64,000 nt of DNA, taken from NCBI RefSeq assembly GCF_900100315.1, contig NZ_FNFF01000004.1, positions 434,001 to 498,000 on the forward strand, in the 5' to 3' direction. Positions 21,901 through 29,546 of this stretch are shown one piece after another (within the stretch, counting starts at the first letter, position 1; every line of letters begins with the position of its first letter). Under the pieces are notes generated by a model. It was given only the letters and a program-made list of their open reading frames with translations. It had not been told where the DNA came from and did not search any database. This DNA is from Streptomyces indicus (GTDB taxonomy: Bacteria; Actinomycetota; Actinomycetes; Streptomycetales; Streptomycetaceae). Both the position numbers and the translations under genes were made by a program.

Positions 21901-23756
21901 CGACCGGAGGAGTTGATGGTCTCGGTGAGGTTGCCCTCCGTGTAGCCGTAGCGCAGCAGCTCCAGGTCGGTGCCGTCCTCGGAGCCGCCCGCGAGGCGCA
22001 GCCCTGTGACGCGCCCCTCGGACGTGGAGACCTTGAGGTGGTAGCCCGCACTGTGCACCAGCGCGGTGGGTGCGCCCTCGGCGTCGTACTCGAAGGTGAT
22101 CCAGTTGCCGTGCCGGTCGTCGATCTGGACCAGGACGGCGAGTTCGTCGCTGTGGTCGGAGAAGTGCCAGACGCGGCCGGATGACGGCTGGGTGATGGTG
22201 TAGCCGCCCGGCTCGCGGTCCAGCGGCCACCGGGGACCGTGGCTCGGCAGAACCGGGACGCCGGGGGCCGGGTGCGGGTAGGCCAGGATGCGGCCGTCCT
22301 CGGTGACGAAGAGGACGCCTTCGGTATCGATCTCCAGGCGCTGATCGACGGTGCTCGACCAGGAAGGACCGAACCAACGGCCCAACTGGTAGCCCGACTC
22401 GACGCGGCGCTGGAACACGAGCGGCAGCACACCGGGCAGGACCACGTCCGTCTGCGGCAGGAACATCTTGCCGGTCGCCATGTCGACCGGGTCGGAACCC
22501 TTGGTCTCCACGGCGTCCTTGCCGCGGGCGACCTGGTTCGGTCCCTCGTCGACCGACTCGCGCGCGGCCTTCTGTGCCCCGCTCTCCAACGACTCCTTCG
22601 CCGCCGTCTTGATGCCGGTGGTCAGCGCCCCGCGAGCCATACCCGCACCCTTGGTGCCGAGGATCTCCGGGATCAGGCGGCCGACGAACTCGGAGGGGTC
22701 CTTCTTGAAGGCGTCGACGGCCGCGGAGACGGCGCGGTCCGGGTGGGCCGCCGTGGAGACCAGGCCCGAGAGGGTCATCGAGGCGTTCTGCAGATACTCG
22801 GCCGGGTGCGTCAGGTTGTACGGGTCCAAAGGGTTGAGGCCGCGGACGAAGTTGACCAGGCCCGCCCCGCCCTTGAGGACGCCGCCGACGACATGGGTGA
22901 GTTCGGTGTCGAGTGCCTTGAAGCCGTCGGCGATGTTGCCCCCGAGACGGTCGAGCGGGGGAGGCTCGGCCGGAGCGTGGGCCAGAGCCGCCTTGACCTT
23001 GGACTGGGCCTCGGCACCGGCTGTGTTCCGCTGTTTGCGGGCCTCGGCGAGCTTCTCCTGGGCCTTGGTGATGTCGGCCTTGCCGGGGTCCTTGAAGGGC
23101 TCCGGGCGCGGGCCCGGATCCTCGTTCGCCTTCAGCTTGGCGTTGTAGGCGTCGACGCGCTGGTTGTATGCGGTGACGGCGTCGTCGGAGGTCTTCTTGC
23201 CCTTCTTGTAGAGCTCGATGGCCTCCTTGGCCTGTCCCTGCGCCCACTTGACCGTGTCCGCGTAGGCGGACAGCGCGGCGCCCGCCTTCTCGCAGGCGTC
23301 GGCCGCGTGCGCCCATTTCGCCGGATGCACGCCGAACTTCTTGCGGAACGCCTCGGCGCCCTCGCCCGCCCAGCCCGAGGAGTCGACCTTGCGCATCCCG
23401 TCGGCGACCTTGTCGAAGGCGGCGTGGAAATCCTTGAGGTGCTTGGCCGACGCGCGGATCTTCTCCGGGTTGCCGTGCACGAGCTCGTCGGGGTCCTCGG
23501 TCTGACCCAGCTGCTGCTCGCCCGGCGTCGCACCCAGGTCGGAGGCGACCTGGTCGCCCCAGTCCTCGACGGCGTCCGCGCCGGACTCCCAGCCCACGTA
23601 GTCCAGGCCCTGGCCCACCTTGTCCGTGGTCCAGTCGACGCCTTCGCCGAGCGCCTTCTTCCCGGCGTCGATGCCGTCCTCGATCGCGCCGAGGCCGTCG
23701 TTGACCCCGTCCTTGATCGCTCCGCCGACGTCGCTCAGATCGTCCAGGAGTCCCAT
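18972..23756 (-). CDS. RHS/YD-repeat polymorphic toxin with WXG-like N-terminus and ART-like C-terminal domain
   Basis: This 1594-residue protein has four parts. Residues 1-270 are helical with a WXG-like element (SSGWAGEGAEAFRKKFG, Trp about 129), typical of type VII secretion substrates. Near residue 425, DPVDMATGKMFLPQTDVVLPG starts the DUF6531-type RHS entry domain, followed by over 20 YD repeats (for example RYDALGR-like GYTEGN, TYDEAGN). The RHS core ends at YVTADPLGLAPSPNQFAYVPNPTSFLDPLGL. The final 146 residues are a separate toxin tip with FRGTT (Arg about 1459), TSTDPGVATAFA (about 1479), and an EAE motif (about 1522), the R-S-ExE order of ADP-ribosyltransferases. The gene overlaps its partner upstream by one base and the putative immunity gene downstream by eight. 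The tip and about the last 700 bases are less GC-rich than the core. Confidence 0.85.
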   Translation of the reverse strand: MGLLDDLSDVGGAIKDGVNDGLGAIEDGIDAGKKALGEGVDWTTDKVGQGLDYVGWESGADAVEDWGDQVASDLGATPGEQQLGQTEDPDELVHGNPEKIRASAKHLKDFHAAFDKVADGMRKVDSSGWAGEGAEAFRKKFGVHPAKWAHAADACEKAGAALSAYADTVKWAQGQAKEAIELYKKGKKTSDDAVTAYNQRVDAYNAKLKANEDPGPRPEPFKDPGKADITKAQEKLAEARKQRNTAGAEAQSKVKAALAHAPAEPPPLDRLGGNIADGFKALDTELTHVVGGVLKGGAGLVNFVRGLNPLDPYNLTHPAEYLQNASMTLSGLVSTAAHPDRAVSAAVDAFKKDPSEFVGRLIPEILGTKGAGMARGALTTGIKTAAKESLESGAQKAARESVDEGPNQVARGKDAVETKGSDPVDMATGKMFLPQTDVVLPGVLPLVFQRRVESGYQLGRWFGPSWSSTVDQRLEIDTEGVLFVTEDGRILAYPHPAPGVPVLPSHGPRWPLDREPGGYTITQPSSGRVWHFSDHSDELAVLVQIDDRHGNWITFEYDAEGAPTALVHSAGYHLKVSTSEGRVTGLRLAGGSEDGTDLELLRYGYTEGNLTETINSSGRPLRFTYDDRRRVTSWTDTNDRSYTYVYDDADRCVAEGGSDGHMTLRLDYDGTDPSTGHKVTTTTTGDGHVRRFVINDEAQVVAEIDPLGHTTRYERDRYNRLLSTTDPLGHTTELVYDEAGNPTTVTRPDGRSSTAEYNELGLPVRVVAPDRSVRSYTYDETGNRTSATAPNGALTRFTYNSAGHLTEVTDPLGHSTRIQCDRAGLPLTVTDPLGATTHFTRDALGRPVTITDPLGAVTRLTWTVEGKLTRRTAPDGTSESWTYDGEGNCTSHTDQLGAVSTFEYTHFDLLTARTGPDGVRHTFTHDHELRLTQVTNPQGLTWNYTYDAAGRLISETDFDDRELTYTHDAAGRLTSRTNALGQTTSIERNALGQITRKDAAGAITTFAYDLTDQLAHAAGPDCELTLLRDRFGRLRSETMDGRELRYEYDELGRCIGRTTPTGAASTWSYDAAGRRTRLTTSGRTIDFDYDEAGREVSRRIGDALSFTNTYDPLGRLLDQSITASDSRTVVQHRAYTYRADGNLTSIEDQLSGNRRFDLDAAGRVTAVHAANWTETYAYDESGNQTSATWPDSHPGHEATGPRTYEGTRITRAGGVRYEHDDLGRVVLRQKTRLSRKPDTWRYEWDTEDRLTSTTTPDGTLWRYTYDPLGRRTAKLRMAEDGETVVERVEFTWDGTTLCEQVTVTPAWEHRIALTWDHRGPRPITQSERRLPQEFSQQEIDTRFFTVITDLVGAPTELLDERGSVAWRTRTTLWGTTAWSSASTTYTPLRFPGQYFDAESLLHYNYFRHYDPETARYVTADPLGLAPSPNQFAYVPNPTSFLDPLGLAPVGCPEEEHLFRGTTRGYDASSGTQASGFTPTSTDPGVATAFARHSEQFGDAVVQLIPRSALDGVPTAPGYIRAEAEVGVGLSAAELGGRASIQLPVDTARDILGNMGINVPKVNSYAGITDALEWDIPKLSPDQIAQFVREAYKHG

Positions 23757-24397
23757 CAGCCTGCGCCCCCGCCCTGTTCGGCAGCTTTCGCGCGTTCCTC
23801 GGCCGAGGGGCCGAAGGCCTCGTCCAGGTACGCCTCGTACTCCGCGTCGCTCAGGCCCGCGAGATCCTGGGCTCGTGACGTGCCGAGGAAGTCGGAGGTG
23901 GCCACGTCCCGGCCCGCGTCCTTCCAGCCCTGCTCCGCGTTGGCGAACGCCGTGTCGAAGGACTCCTTGCTGTAGTCGACCTCACCGCTGAAGATGCCGG
24001 AGGTGGCGACGTCGCCCCAGTTCTGACGGGTCACCTCGTCCTCGGTCGCATACGGGTTGCCGATCAGGGAGTTCGTCGCGACCTTCAGCGAGCCCTCCAC
24101 GTACTGATCGGTCTCGTAGTACGTGCCGGCGGACAGGCCGGTCTTCTGGGCGAAGGAATTGCCCTCGTTGATCAGCGAGCGCACGCCCCATTCCCAGCGC
24201 TCGCAGAACGAGGAGAACTCGCCGGTCAGGCCTTCGTGCCCCAACTCGAGGCCGGACAGGGCGATATCGCCGAAGCCGCGCCCGGCTCCGGCGGTGCCCA
24301 CCATGCCCAGCTCCTTGAGCTCGTCCAGCGCGGCCGTCAGGCCCTGCGCGATGAGTCCGAGCCCCTGGGCCTTGAGATCCTTGCCGCCGCCGCTCAC
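23756..24397 (-). CDS. WXG100/LXG-like helical partner of the RHS toxin
   Basis: A 213-residue helical protein with one Trp-Glu-Trp-Gly element (FCERWEWGVRSLINEG, near residue 68), which is the form of a WXG-type hairpin, then an acidic C-terminus containing SDAEYEAYLDEAFGPSAEERAKAAE. Genes of this kind directly precede WXG-RHS toxins in actinobacteria and probably encode a secretion partner or chaperone for type VII export. Its stop shares one base with the RHS start, and its start overlaps the SseB-like gene by four bases (ATGA). No signal peptide or membrane helix is visible. Confidence 0.6.
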   Translation of the reverse strand: MSGGGKDLKAQGLGLIAQGLTAALDELKELGMVGTAGAGRGFGDIALSGLELGHEGLTGEFSSFCERWEWGVRSLINEGNSFAQKTGLSAGTYYETDQYVEGSLKVATNSLIGNPYATEDEVTRQNWGDVATSGIFSGEVDYSKESFDTAFANAEQGWKDAGRDVATSDFLGTSRAQDLAGLSDAEYEAYLDEAFGPSAEERAKAAEQGGGAG

Positions 24398-25086
24398 GCC
24401 GCACCCCCGTCACGTCCGTCACTGCCCGTTGCGCTCCGGGACGTATCCACGGCTGCCGCATCCGGCACGATTCCCGCCACCGGAGGAAACAGCACGCCGT
24501 CCGGACCGTCCGCGCAGTCCAACGCCACCCCGCACGGCACCCCCGCTGCCGGAACCGCCGCGTCCAGCAGGCGGGCGCCCAGAATGCGCTGGTACGACCA
24601 CTCTCGTGAGCCTTCGCCCCGTACCGTGGCGAAACGCGCCAGCGCCTGCTCGTTCGAGAACGCGAAGATCCAGCGGACTCCGCCCATGTCGGCGGTCAGC
24701 AGACCCCTCTCACCGTCCGCCCCGCCCCCGCCCGCGAAGGGCACGAGGACCGCGGTGCGCCGGAACTCGCCCAGCACGGTCGCGAACTCCCGTCGGCGCG
24801 CCCGCACCTCGTCGGATTCCTCCGGCTGTGCCGACGACCCGGAGCCTTCGGGCCCCGGCGATGATCCGGAATCTTCCGGCCGCGCCGGTGATCCGGGGCC
24901 TTCGGGCCCGGCCGGTGATCCGGCACCTTCCGGCTGCTCCGCCGCCGCGGAACCATCCTGCTGCTCCGCCGCCCCCGAACCATCCGGCCGCTCCGCCTCT
25001 CGCGCAGCGCCCCCTTCGGCCGGCCCCACGAGATCCGCCAGCCGCGACCGCGGCGGGACGCCCGCCGTACCCCCGTGCTCAGACAT
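24394..25086 (-). CDS. SseB-like domain protein with a Pro/Glu/Ser repeat linker
   Basis: The C-terminal 120 residues match the SseB N-terminal domain seen beside type VII loci (EFRRTAVLVPFAG, MGGVRWIFAFSNEQALARFA, VPCGVALDCADGPDGVLFPPV). Before it lies a low-complexity linker of about 11-residue repeats such as PEGPGSPARPE and PEGSGSSAQPE (residues about 30-85). The start is uncertain: the ATG at 25086 is used, but the ATG at 25098 is equally possible and neither has a strong ribosome site. First gene of the toxin operon (SseB-like, WXG partner, RHS toxin, immunity). Its role in the module is unknown. Confidence 0.7.
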   Translation of the reverse strand: MSEHGGTAGVPPRSRLADLVGPAEGGAAREAERPDGSGAAEQQDGSAAAEQPEGAGSPAGPEGPGSPARPEDSGSSPGPEGSGSSAQPEESDEVRARRREFATVLGEFRRTAVLVPFAGGGGADGERGLLTADMGGVRWIFAFSNEQALARFATVRGEGSREWSYQRILGARLLDAAVPAAGVPCGVALDCADGPDGVLFPPVAGIVPDAAAVDTSRSATGSDGRDGGAA

Positions 25087-25167
25087 GCGGCCGATCATCG
25101 CAACTGCACACGATCGACTGCAAGGCAGGTCCCTGACGTTCCCCGTCACCCGCGGCCCACGAGAAAG

Positions 25168-25209
25168 GCGCGGGTCCGGGCCTCCCCCTCCCGAGGCCCG
25201 GACCCGCGC
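25168..25209 (-). terminator. Strong terminator after the VWA gene
   Basis: A perfect 17-bp stem (GCGCGGGTCCGGGCCTC and its complement) with an eight-base loop, 20 bases after the VWA-protein stop on the minus strand. It separates that gene from the toxin operon, which begins 80 bases further on. Confidence 0.85.
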
Positions 25210-25228
25210 ATCCCCCCGTCGGGAGAGG

Positions 25229-26275
25229 TCAGGGCTGGGTCATCAGCAGCAGGCGCGTCTGCGGGACCAGCTTGCGGTTCACACTCGTGGACTGGATGAA
25301 GATGGTGAACTCCGCATTGTGGTCCGGGCGGACGCGGACCTCCGTGTCCGGGAGGCCCAGGAGGGCGCGGGCCTGCGGGCCCGTGTAGACGCGGTCCGTC
25401 TTCTTCTCGAGGACCGCTATCTGCTTGCGGGCCTGGACCTTCTCCGACTTGCTCAGCTGGTAGAAGGCAGCGCCCGTGCGGTACGTGTGGCCGCTGTCGA
25501 CGATCCACGTGCGGATGGTCTCCGCGCGGTCCACGTCCAGCAGCGTGTAGCTGCCGGAGTCCGCCGGCTTCAGGCCCGCCGCCTTGATCGTGTCCTTGTT
25601 GACCGTGTCCGCGCCCGTGGAGAAGACGGCCCGGGAGCCGCGGATGCCCTTGGTGCGGCCGATCATGAACTTCTCGGTGGCCTCCTGGATGACCTGGCCG
25701 GCCTCTTCGAGACCCTGGGTGCTGGTCGCGTCCCAGATCGCGATGTTCTCCTTCGGGAAGCCGTACTGCATCGCCTCGCGCTTGCCCATCTGGTCGGGGA
25801 CCAGGACGGCCAGCGTCCAGTTGTCCTCCTGCGTGCGCGCCAAGTCGGCGACCGCCTGGACCAGTTGCTGCGGGGTCTTGCCCAGCCCGTCCGCGCTGCG
25901 GTGGCTCGTGTTCTCCTGGCCGTCGGTCAGGACGAAGGTGAGGAAGCTGTGGTCCCCGTACAGCTGGGCCGTCTGGGCCAGCTCCCGCTGGGACTTGAGG
26001 GTGGCGGCAAGCAGCGCCGTCGAACCGTTCGCCCGGTAGTGCTGCTTCAGGGACGGCATGCGCAGCACGTCCTTGTCGTAGATGACGCACTCCACCTGGT
26101 TCGAGAACACGTACACCGTGACGCGGGTCTCCTGGTCCAACTCCTGCGAACGGCGGGCCAGATAGGCGATCTGCTGGTCGGCGACCTCGACGACCTTGCG
26201 GCTCAGATGCGACATCGATGCGCTCGCGTCGAGCACCAGTGCGACGTGGTTGATGTAGTTCTGCGATCCGGACAT
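25229..26275 (-). CDS. VWA-domain protein
   Basis: A 348-residue protein with an N-terminal von Willebrand factor A domain. The metal-ion-dependent adhesion site is intact: VLDASASMSHL (DxSxS, residues about 14-18), a Thr in GSTALLAAT, and LTDGQEN near residue 115. The C-terminal 100 residues (YTGPQARALLGLPDTEVRVRP, QTRLLLMTQP) form a second small domain often found after VWA in Streptomyces proteins of this length. No signal peptide, so it is cytoplasmic or part of a membrane-associated complex. The ATG at 26275 follows a strong ribosome site (GAGGGGGAT). It is monocistronic, with a terminator on each side. Role unknown. Confidence 0.8.
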   Translation of the reverse strand: MSGSQNYINHVALVLDASASMSHLSRKVVEVADQQIAYLARRSQELDQETRVTVYVFSNQVECVIYDKDVLRMPSLKQHYRANGSTALLAATLKSQRELAQTAQLYGDHSFLTFVLTDGQENTSHRSADGLGKTPQQLVQAVADLARTQEDNWTLAVLVPDQMGKREAMQYGFPKENIAIWDATSTQGLEEAGQVIQEATEKFMIGRTKGIRGSRAVFSTGADTVNKDTIKAAGLKPADSGSYTLLDVDRAETIRTWIVDSGHTYRTGAAFYQLSKSEKVQARKQIAVLEKKTDRVYTGPQARALLGLPDTEVRVRPDHNAEFTIFIQSTSVNRKLVPQTRLLLMTQP

Positions 26276-26378
26276 GACGAATCCCCCTCGTCCCGGCAGC
26301 CCCTGCAGCTCCCGATCGATGTATTCATCATCCCAGCCGGCACTGACAATCGATCTTGGCCGGAGGGGGTGGAGACGG

Positions 26379-26410
26379 AGTGCGGGGCGCCGCCCTGGGC
26401 GCCCCGCACT
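26379..26410 (-). terminator. Strong terminator after the lamin-tail gene
   Basis: A perfect 13-bp stem (AGTGCGGGGCGCC with its complement) and a six-base loop, 17 bases after the stop codon on the minus strand. Confidence 0.85.
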
Positions 26411-26427
26411 GCCGTCAACTCCGCTGG

Positions 26428-26928
26428 TCAGCCATGGAACTTGACGTATCCGTTGCCGTCCCGGTCGCTGCCCGACTTCGTGTACGAGTGGACGTCCGCC
26501 CGCGCCCCGGAGGGCTTGGAGAAGTAGATCGTGTCGCCCGGGTTGTTCCAGATGAAGTTGCAGTTGTTGCGGTAGACCACGTTGCCGCTGTCGGAGTCCG
26601 TGCCCCTGCCGCCGCGCAGCTTGATGTAGTCGCCGGGCTGGAGGGTGTGGTTCTTGGTGAAGGTGAACGTGTTGCCCGCCGCGTCCTTCACCACGTAGCC
26701 CATCAGGTTCACGGTGGTGCCGCGCGAGTAGTTCTTGATCGTCAGGTACTCGTTTTTCGTGTTGCCGCCCGAGCAGCGGTTGTCGTCCCGGCCCGGTGCG
26801 TCGTACTGCACCCCGGTCAGCTTCAGGGAGGACGAGTATTCGGCCGCCTGGGCGGGGGCGGCGAGCGCGGTCAGACCGCCCGTGGCGAACACGGCGGTGA
26901 CGGCGGCTATGGCGGTGCGAGAGCGCAA
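26428..26928 (-). CDS. Secreted lamin-tail-domain protein
   Basis: A 166-residue exported protein: signal peptide SRTAIAAVTAVFATGGLTALAAPAQA, with cleavage after AQA, then one lamin-tail (LTD) domain of immunoglobulin-like fold (KLTGVQYDAPG, NEYLTIKNYSRGTTVNLMGYVVKD, LQPGDYIKLRGGRG, NCNFIWNNPGDTIYF). LTD domains in bacteria are found on extracellular nucleases and surface proteins; here the domain is alone. The frame opens at ATG 26979, but the TTG at 26928 is preferred because AGGAG lies 6 bases before it and the signal peptide then begins directly. Two cysteines could form a disulfide. Divergent from the sugar ABC operon. Confidence 0.8.
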   Translation of the reverse strand: MRSRTAIAAVTAVFATGGLTALAAPAQAAEYSSSLKLTGVQYDAPGRDDNRCSGGNTKNEYLTIKNYSRGTTVNLMGYVVKDAAGNTFTFTKNHTLQPGDYIKLRGGRGTDSDSGNVVYRNNCNFIWNNPGDTIYFSKPSGARADVHSYTKSGSDRDGNGYVKFHG

Positions 26929-27063
26929 GGAGGGCTCCTGGGGAGGTCTCGTCTGGAGAGTTGAGTGATGAACGAGCACAAGTTACACACGGGATCTCCA
27001 CATGTTTCGGGTGTTCGCCGAAAGCGACAGATGTGTACGTCACATGACCGATATGTGCATTTC

Positions 27064-27122
27064 TTGACCGTCATTGGTTGCACCAACTGCAATAGCTCGC
27101 GCACATGTTGCGCTCGATGCAA
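27064..27122 (+). promoter_or_regulatory. Promoter with two matching inverted-repeat operators, sugar ABC operon
   Basis: TTGACC (27064) and TGCAAT (27088) form a promoter with an 18-base spacer. Two 15-base dyads of the form TTGC-N7-GCAA lie over and after it: TTGCACCAACTGCAA at 27078-27092, covering the -10 element, and TTGCGCTCGATGCAA at 27108-27122. Their centres are 30 bases apart, about three helical turns, as expected for co-operative repression. No regulator gene is adjacent. Confidence 0.5.
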
Positions 27123-27151
27123 TGGTCATTACGGTTCGGCTGCGTATGGAA

Positions 27152-27167
27152 AATGGCCTAGACCTCG
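27152..27167. promoter_or_regulatory. DasR-responsive-element-like site
   Basis: AATGGCCTAGACCTCG matches 11 of the 14 fixed positions of the dre consensus (AnTGGTCTAGACCAnT). DasR is the GntR-family sensor of glucosamine-6-phosphate that controls amino-sugar uptake in Streptomyces. The site lies 65 bases before the start of the sugar-binding protein. Confidence 0.5.
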
Positions 27168-27231
27168 CCAGAGCCCCTGTGTTGAGAATCACTCACGCAA
27201 AGTGGACCGCCATCCATGAAGGAGGCTCGTC

Positions 27232-28536
27232 ATGAAGCGACGTGTCATCGCGGCAGCAATCGCCTTGACGCTCGGAGTGACCGCTACGGCGTGCGGCGAT
27301 GACTCGGGCGGCAGTGGCGACAAGGACCGCGCGACCGACGGCAAGGGCAAGACCCTGACCGTATGGATCATGGAGGGGACCAACCCCGACGCCCGCCCGT
27401 TCTTCAAGGAGGCCGCCGCCGCCTTCGAGAAGAAGACCGGCGCGAAGATCAAGGTCGAGTACCAGCAGTGGGCCACCGCGAACCGGAAGTTCACCACCGC
27501 GATCGCGGGCGGCGCCGACCAGGTGCCGGACGTCGCCGAGGTCGGCACCACCTGGGTGCCGCAGTTCGCCGAGACCGAAGCGCTCGTCGACGTGACCGAC
27601 GAGGTGAAGAAGTCCGGGCTGAGCGACGATCTCGTCGAAGGGCTCAAGGACGCCGGCACGCTCGACGGCAAGCAGTACGGCATGCCCTGGTACGCGGGTG
27701 TCCGCTCGGTCCTGTACCGCAAGGACATCTTCGAGAAGCACAAGATCAAGCCCCCGACCACCTGGAAGGAACTCCAGGACGCGGCGAAGACCCTCAAGGA
27801 GAAGGAGCCGAAGCTCATCTCCTTCCCGGTCGCCGGCGGCGCCGAGATGTTCGCGGCCCCCTTCATCTGGGGCGCGGGCGGCGAGCTCGCCGAGGAGGAG
27901 GGCGGTGGCTGGAAGTCGGCCATCAACTCGCCCGAGGCGATCAAGGGCATCGAGTTCTACACGGGTCTCGCCACCAAGGACAAGGTCTCCCCGGCCAAGG
28001 TCAACACCTGGACCGAGAAGGAGGTCGGCGACGCCTGGAAGAAGGGCGAGATCGCGATGTCCATCTCCGGCAACTGGACCCCGAAGGCCTTCGTCGACGA
28101 GAACCCCGAGCTGGAGGGCAAGCTCGGCGCCGTGCCGATCCCCGGTCCCGACGGCGGCATGAGCCGCTCCTTCCTCGGCGGCTCGTACCTCTCCACGTTC
28201 GACACCGAGAACAAGGAGCTCGCCTGGGAGTTCGTGAAGCTCCTGACCACCGGTGAGTTCGCCGCCAAGTGGGCCGAGCAGACCAACTACTTCCCGGGCC
28301 AGAACTCCGAGCTGGAGAAGGTGGCGGCGAAGAAGGACCCGCTGGTCGAGCCCTTCGCCACGCAGATGCTGGAGGCGGGCGCCACGGTGCCGAAGACCGA
28401 GTCGTACGGCAAGATCCAGGCCGCGCAGGTCGTCCCCGGCATGATCCAGTCGATCATCACGGGCAAGTCCTCCGTCAAGGAGGCCGCGGACAAGGCGGCC
28501 CAGCAGATGGACGACATCTTCGCCAAGGACAAGTAG
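27232..28536 (+). CDS. Sugar ABC transporter substrate-binding lipoprotein
   Basis: A 434-residue cluster-B-type solute-binding protein. The signal peptide MKRRVIAAAIALTLGVTATAC ends in a relaxed lipobox, so Cys21 would be acylated (Lgt, in this window, would do this). The mature protein shows the usual sugar-binding layout: LTVWIMEGTNPDARPFFKEA, then DVAEVGTTWVPQFAE, YGMPWYAGVRSVLYRKDIF and GEIAMSISGNWTPKAF. It captures an oligosaccharide outside the membrane for the two permeases downstream. A ribosome site GAAGGAGG precedes the ATG. Paired operators and a DasR-like site lie upstream. The ligand cannot be read directly; chitosan or chitin fragments are suggested by the regulatory site and the chitosanase nearby. 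Confidence 0.9.
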   Translation: MKRRVIAAAIALTLGVTATACGDDSGGSGDKDRATDGKGKTLTVWIMEGTNPDARPFFKEAAAAFEKKTGAKIKVEYQQWATANRKFTTAIAGGADQVPDVAEVGTTWVPQFAETEALVDVTDEVKKSGLSDDLVEGLKDAGTLDGKQYGMPWYAGVRSVLYRKDIFEKHKIKPPTTWKELQDAAKTLKEKEPKLISFPVAGGAEMFAAPFIWGAGGELAEEEGGGWKSAINSPEAIKGIEFYTGLATKDKVSPAKVNTWTEKEVGDAWKKGEIAMSISGNWTPKAFVDENPELEGKLGAVPIPGPDGGMSRSFLGGSYLSTFDTENKELAWEFVKLLTTGEFAAKWAEQTNYFPGQNSELEKVAAKKDPLVEPFATQMLEAGATVPKTESYGKIQAAQVVPGMIQSIITGKSSVKEAADKAAQQMDDIFAKDK

Positions 28537-28568
28537 GGCGGGCGCGGATACGTAAGGCCTGATCGAAC

Positions 28569-29546
28569 GTGAAGAACGCGCTCGCGGACGGCGGGCAGCA
28601 GGCAGCTGCCCGCCGTCCGTCCGACACGGCTCCCGCGGCCCGCCGCCGGAGCCTGATACGGCTCACCCGGCCCTGGCTGCTGCTCGCGCCCGCGCTCGTG
28701 GTGCTCGCCGGACTCCTGCTCTATCCGATCTTCCAGGTCGGCAAGATCTCCTTGCAGGACTGGGAGGTCAAGTTCGGCGGCGGACAAGGGGAGTTCACCG
28801 GGTTCGACCACTACGGCGACCTGCTCTCCAGCGAACTGCTGTGGAAGACGGTCATGCCCAACACCGTCTTCTTCGCCGTCGCCTGCGTGGGCCTCACCGT
28901 GGTCCTCGGCACGCTCGTCGCGCTGCTCCTGAACCGGCTCGGCACCACCTGGCGGGCCATCTGCTCGGTGTCGATCCTGGCCGCCTGGGCGATGCCGGCC
29001 GTGACCGGCACGTATGTCTGGATCTGGCTGTTCCAGCCGGAGGAGGGCATGTTCAGCCAGCTCGCCGGGGCGCTCGGCCTGATCGACCCGGCCACCACCA
29101 ACTGGTTCACCGAGCGGCTGCCCTTCTACGCCATCGCGACCCTCAACGTGGTCCACCACGGCTTCCCGTTCGTGGCGATCACCGTCTTCGCCGGACTGCT
29201 CACGATTCCACGGGAGTTGTACGAGGCGGGGATGATCGACGGGGCGAGCGCCTGGCAGCGGTTCTGGAAGATCACCGTGCCGACCATCCGTCCCGTCTTC
29301 CTGGTGGTGACGATCCTGTCGACCATCTGGGACTTCAAGGTCTTCACGCAGATCTTCCTGATGCCGGGCGGCAGCGGCGCCAACGAGGAGGTCTACAACC
29401 TCGGCGTCTACTCCTACGTCCAGGCCTTCGGGCAGGACGACTACGGGGCGGGCTCGGCCGCGGCCGTGCTGCTCACGCTGCTGCTCCTGCTGATCACCGT
29501 CGTCTACATCCGCACGCTGTTCCGGCAGGGGGAGGAGGACCTGTGA
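28569..29546 (+). CDS. Sugar ABC transporter permease (MalF type)
   Basis: A 325-residue inner-membrane permease with six helices after a basic, Ala-rich N-terminus. The EAA loop that contacts the ATPase is ELYEAGMIDGASAWQRFWKI near residue 220. The start is the GTG at 28569, 32 bases after the binding-protein stop; upstream in-frame codons are absent. It overlaps the next permease gene by four bases (GTGA). It forms the membrane channel with its partner; no ATPase gene follows, so the shared MsiK-type ATPase is presumed. Confidence 0.9.
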   Translation: MKNALADGGQQAAARRPSDTAPAARRRSLIRLTRPWLLLAPALVVLAGLLLYPIFQVGKISLQDWEVKFGGGQGEFTGFDHYGDLLSSELLWKTVMPNTVFFAVACVGLTVVLGTLVALLLNRLGTTWRAICSVSILAAWAMPAVTGTYVWIWLFQPEEGMFSQLAGALGLIDPATTNWFTERLPFYAIATLNVVHHGFPFVAITVFAGLLTIPRELYEAGMIDGASAWQRFWKITVPTIRPVFLVVTILSTIWDFKVFTQIFLMPGGSGANEEVYNLGVYSYVQAFGQDDYGAGSAAAVLLTLLLLLITVVYIRTLFRQGEEDL

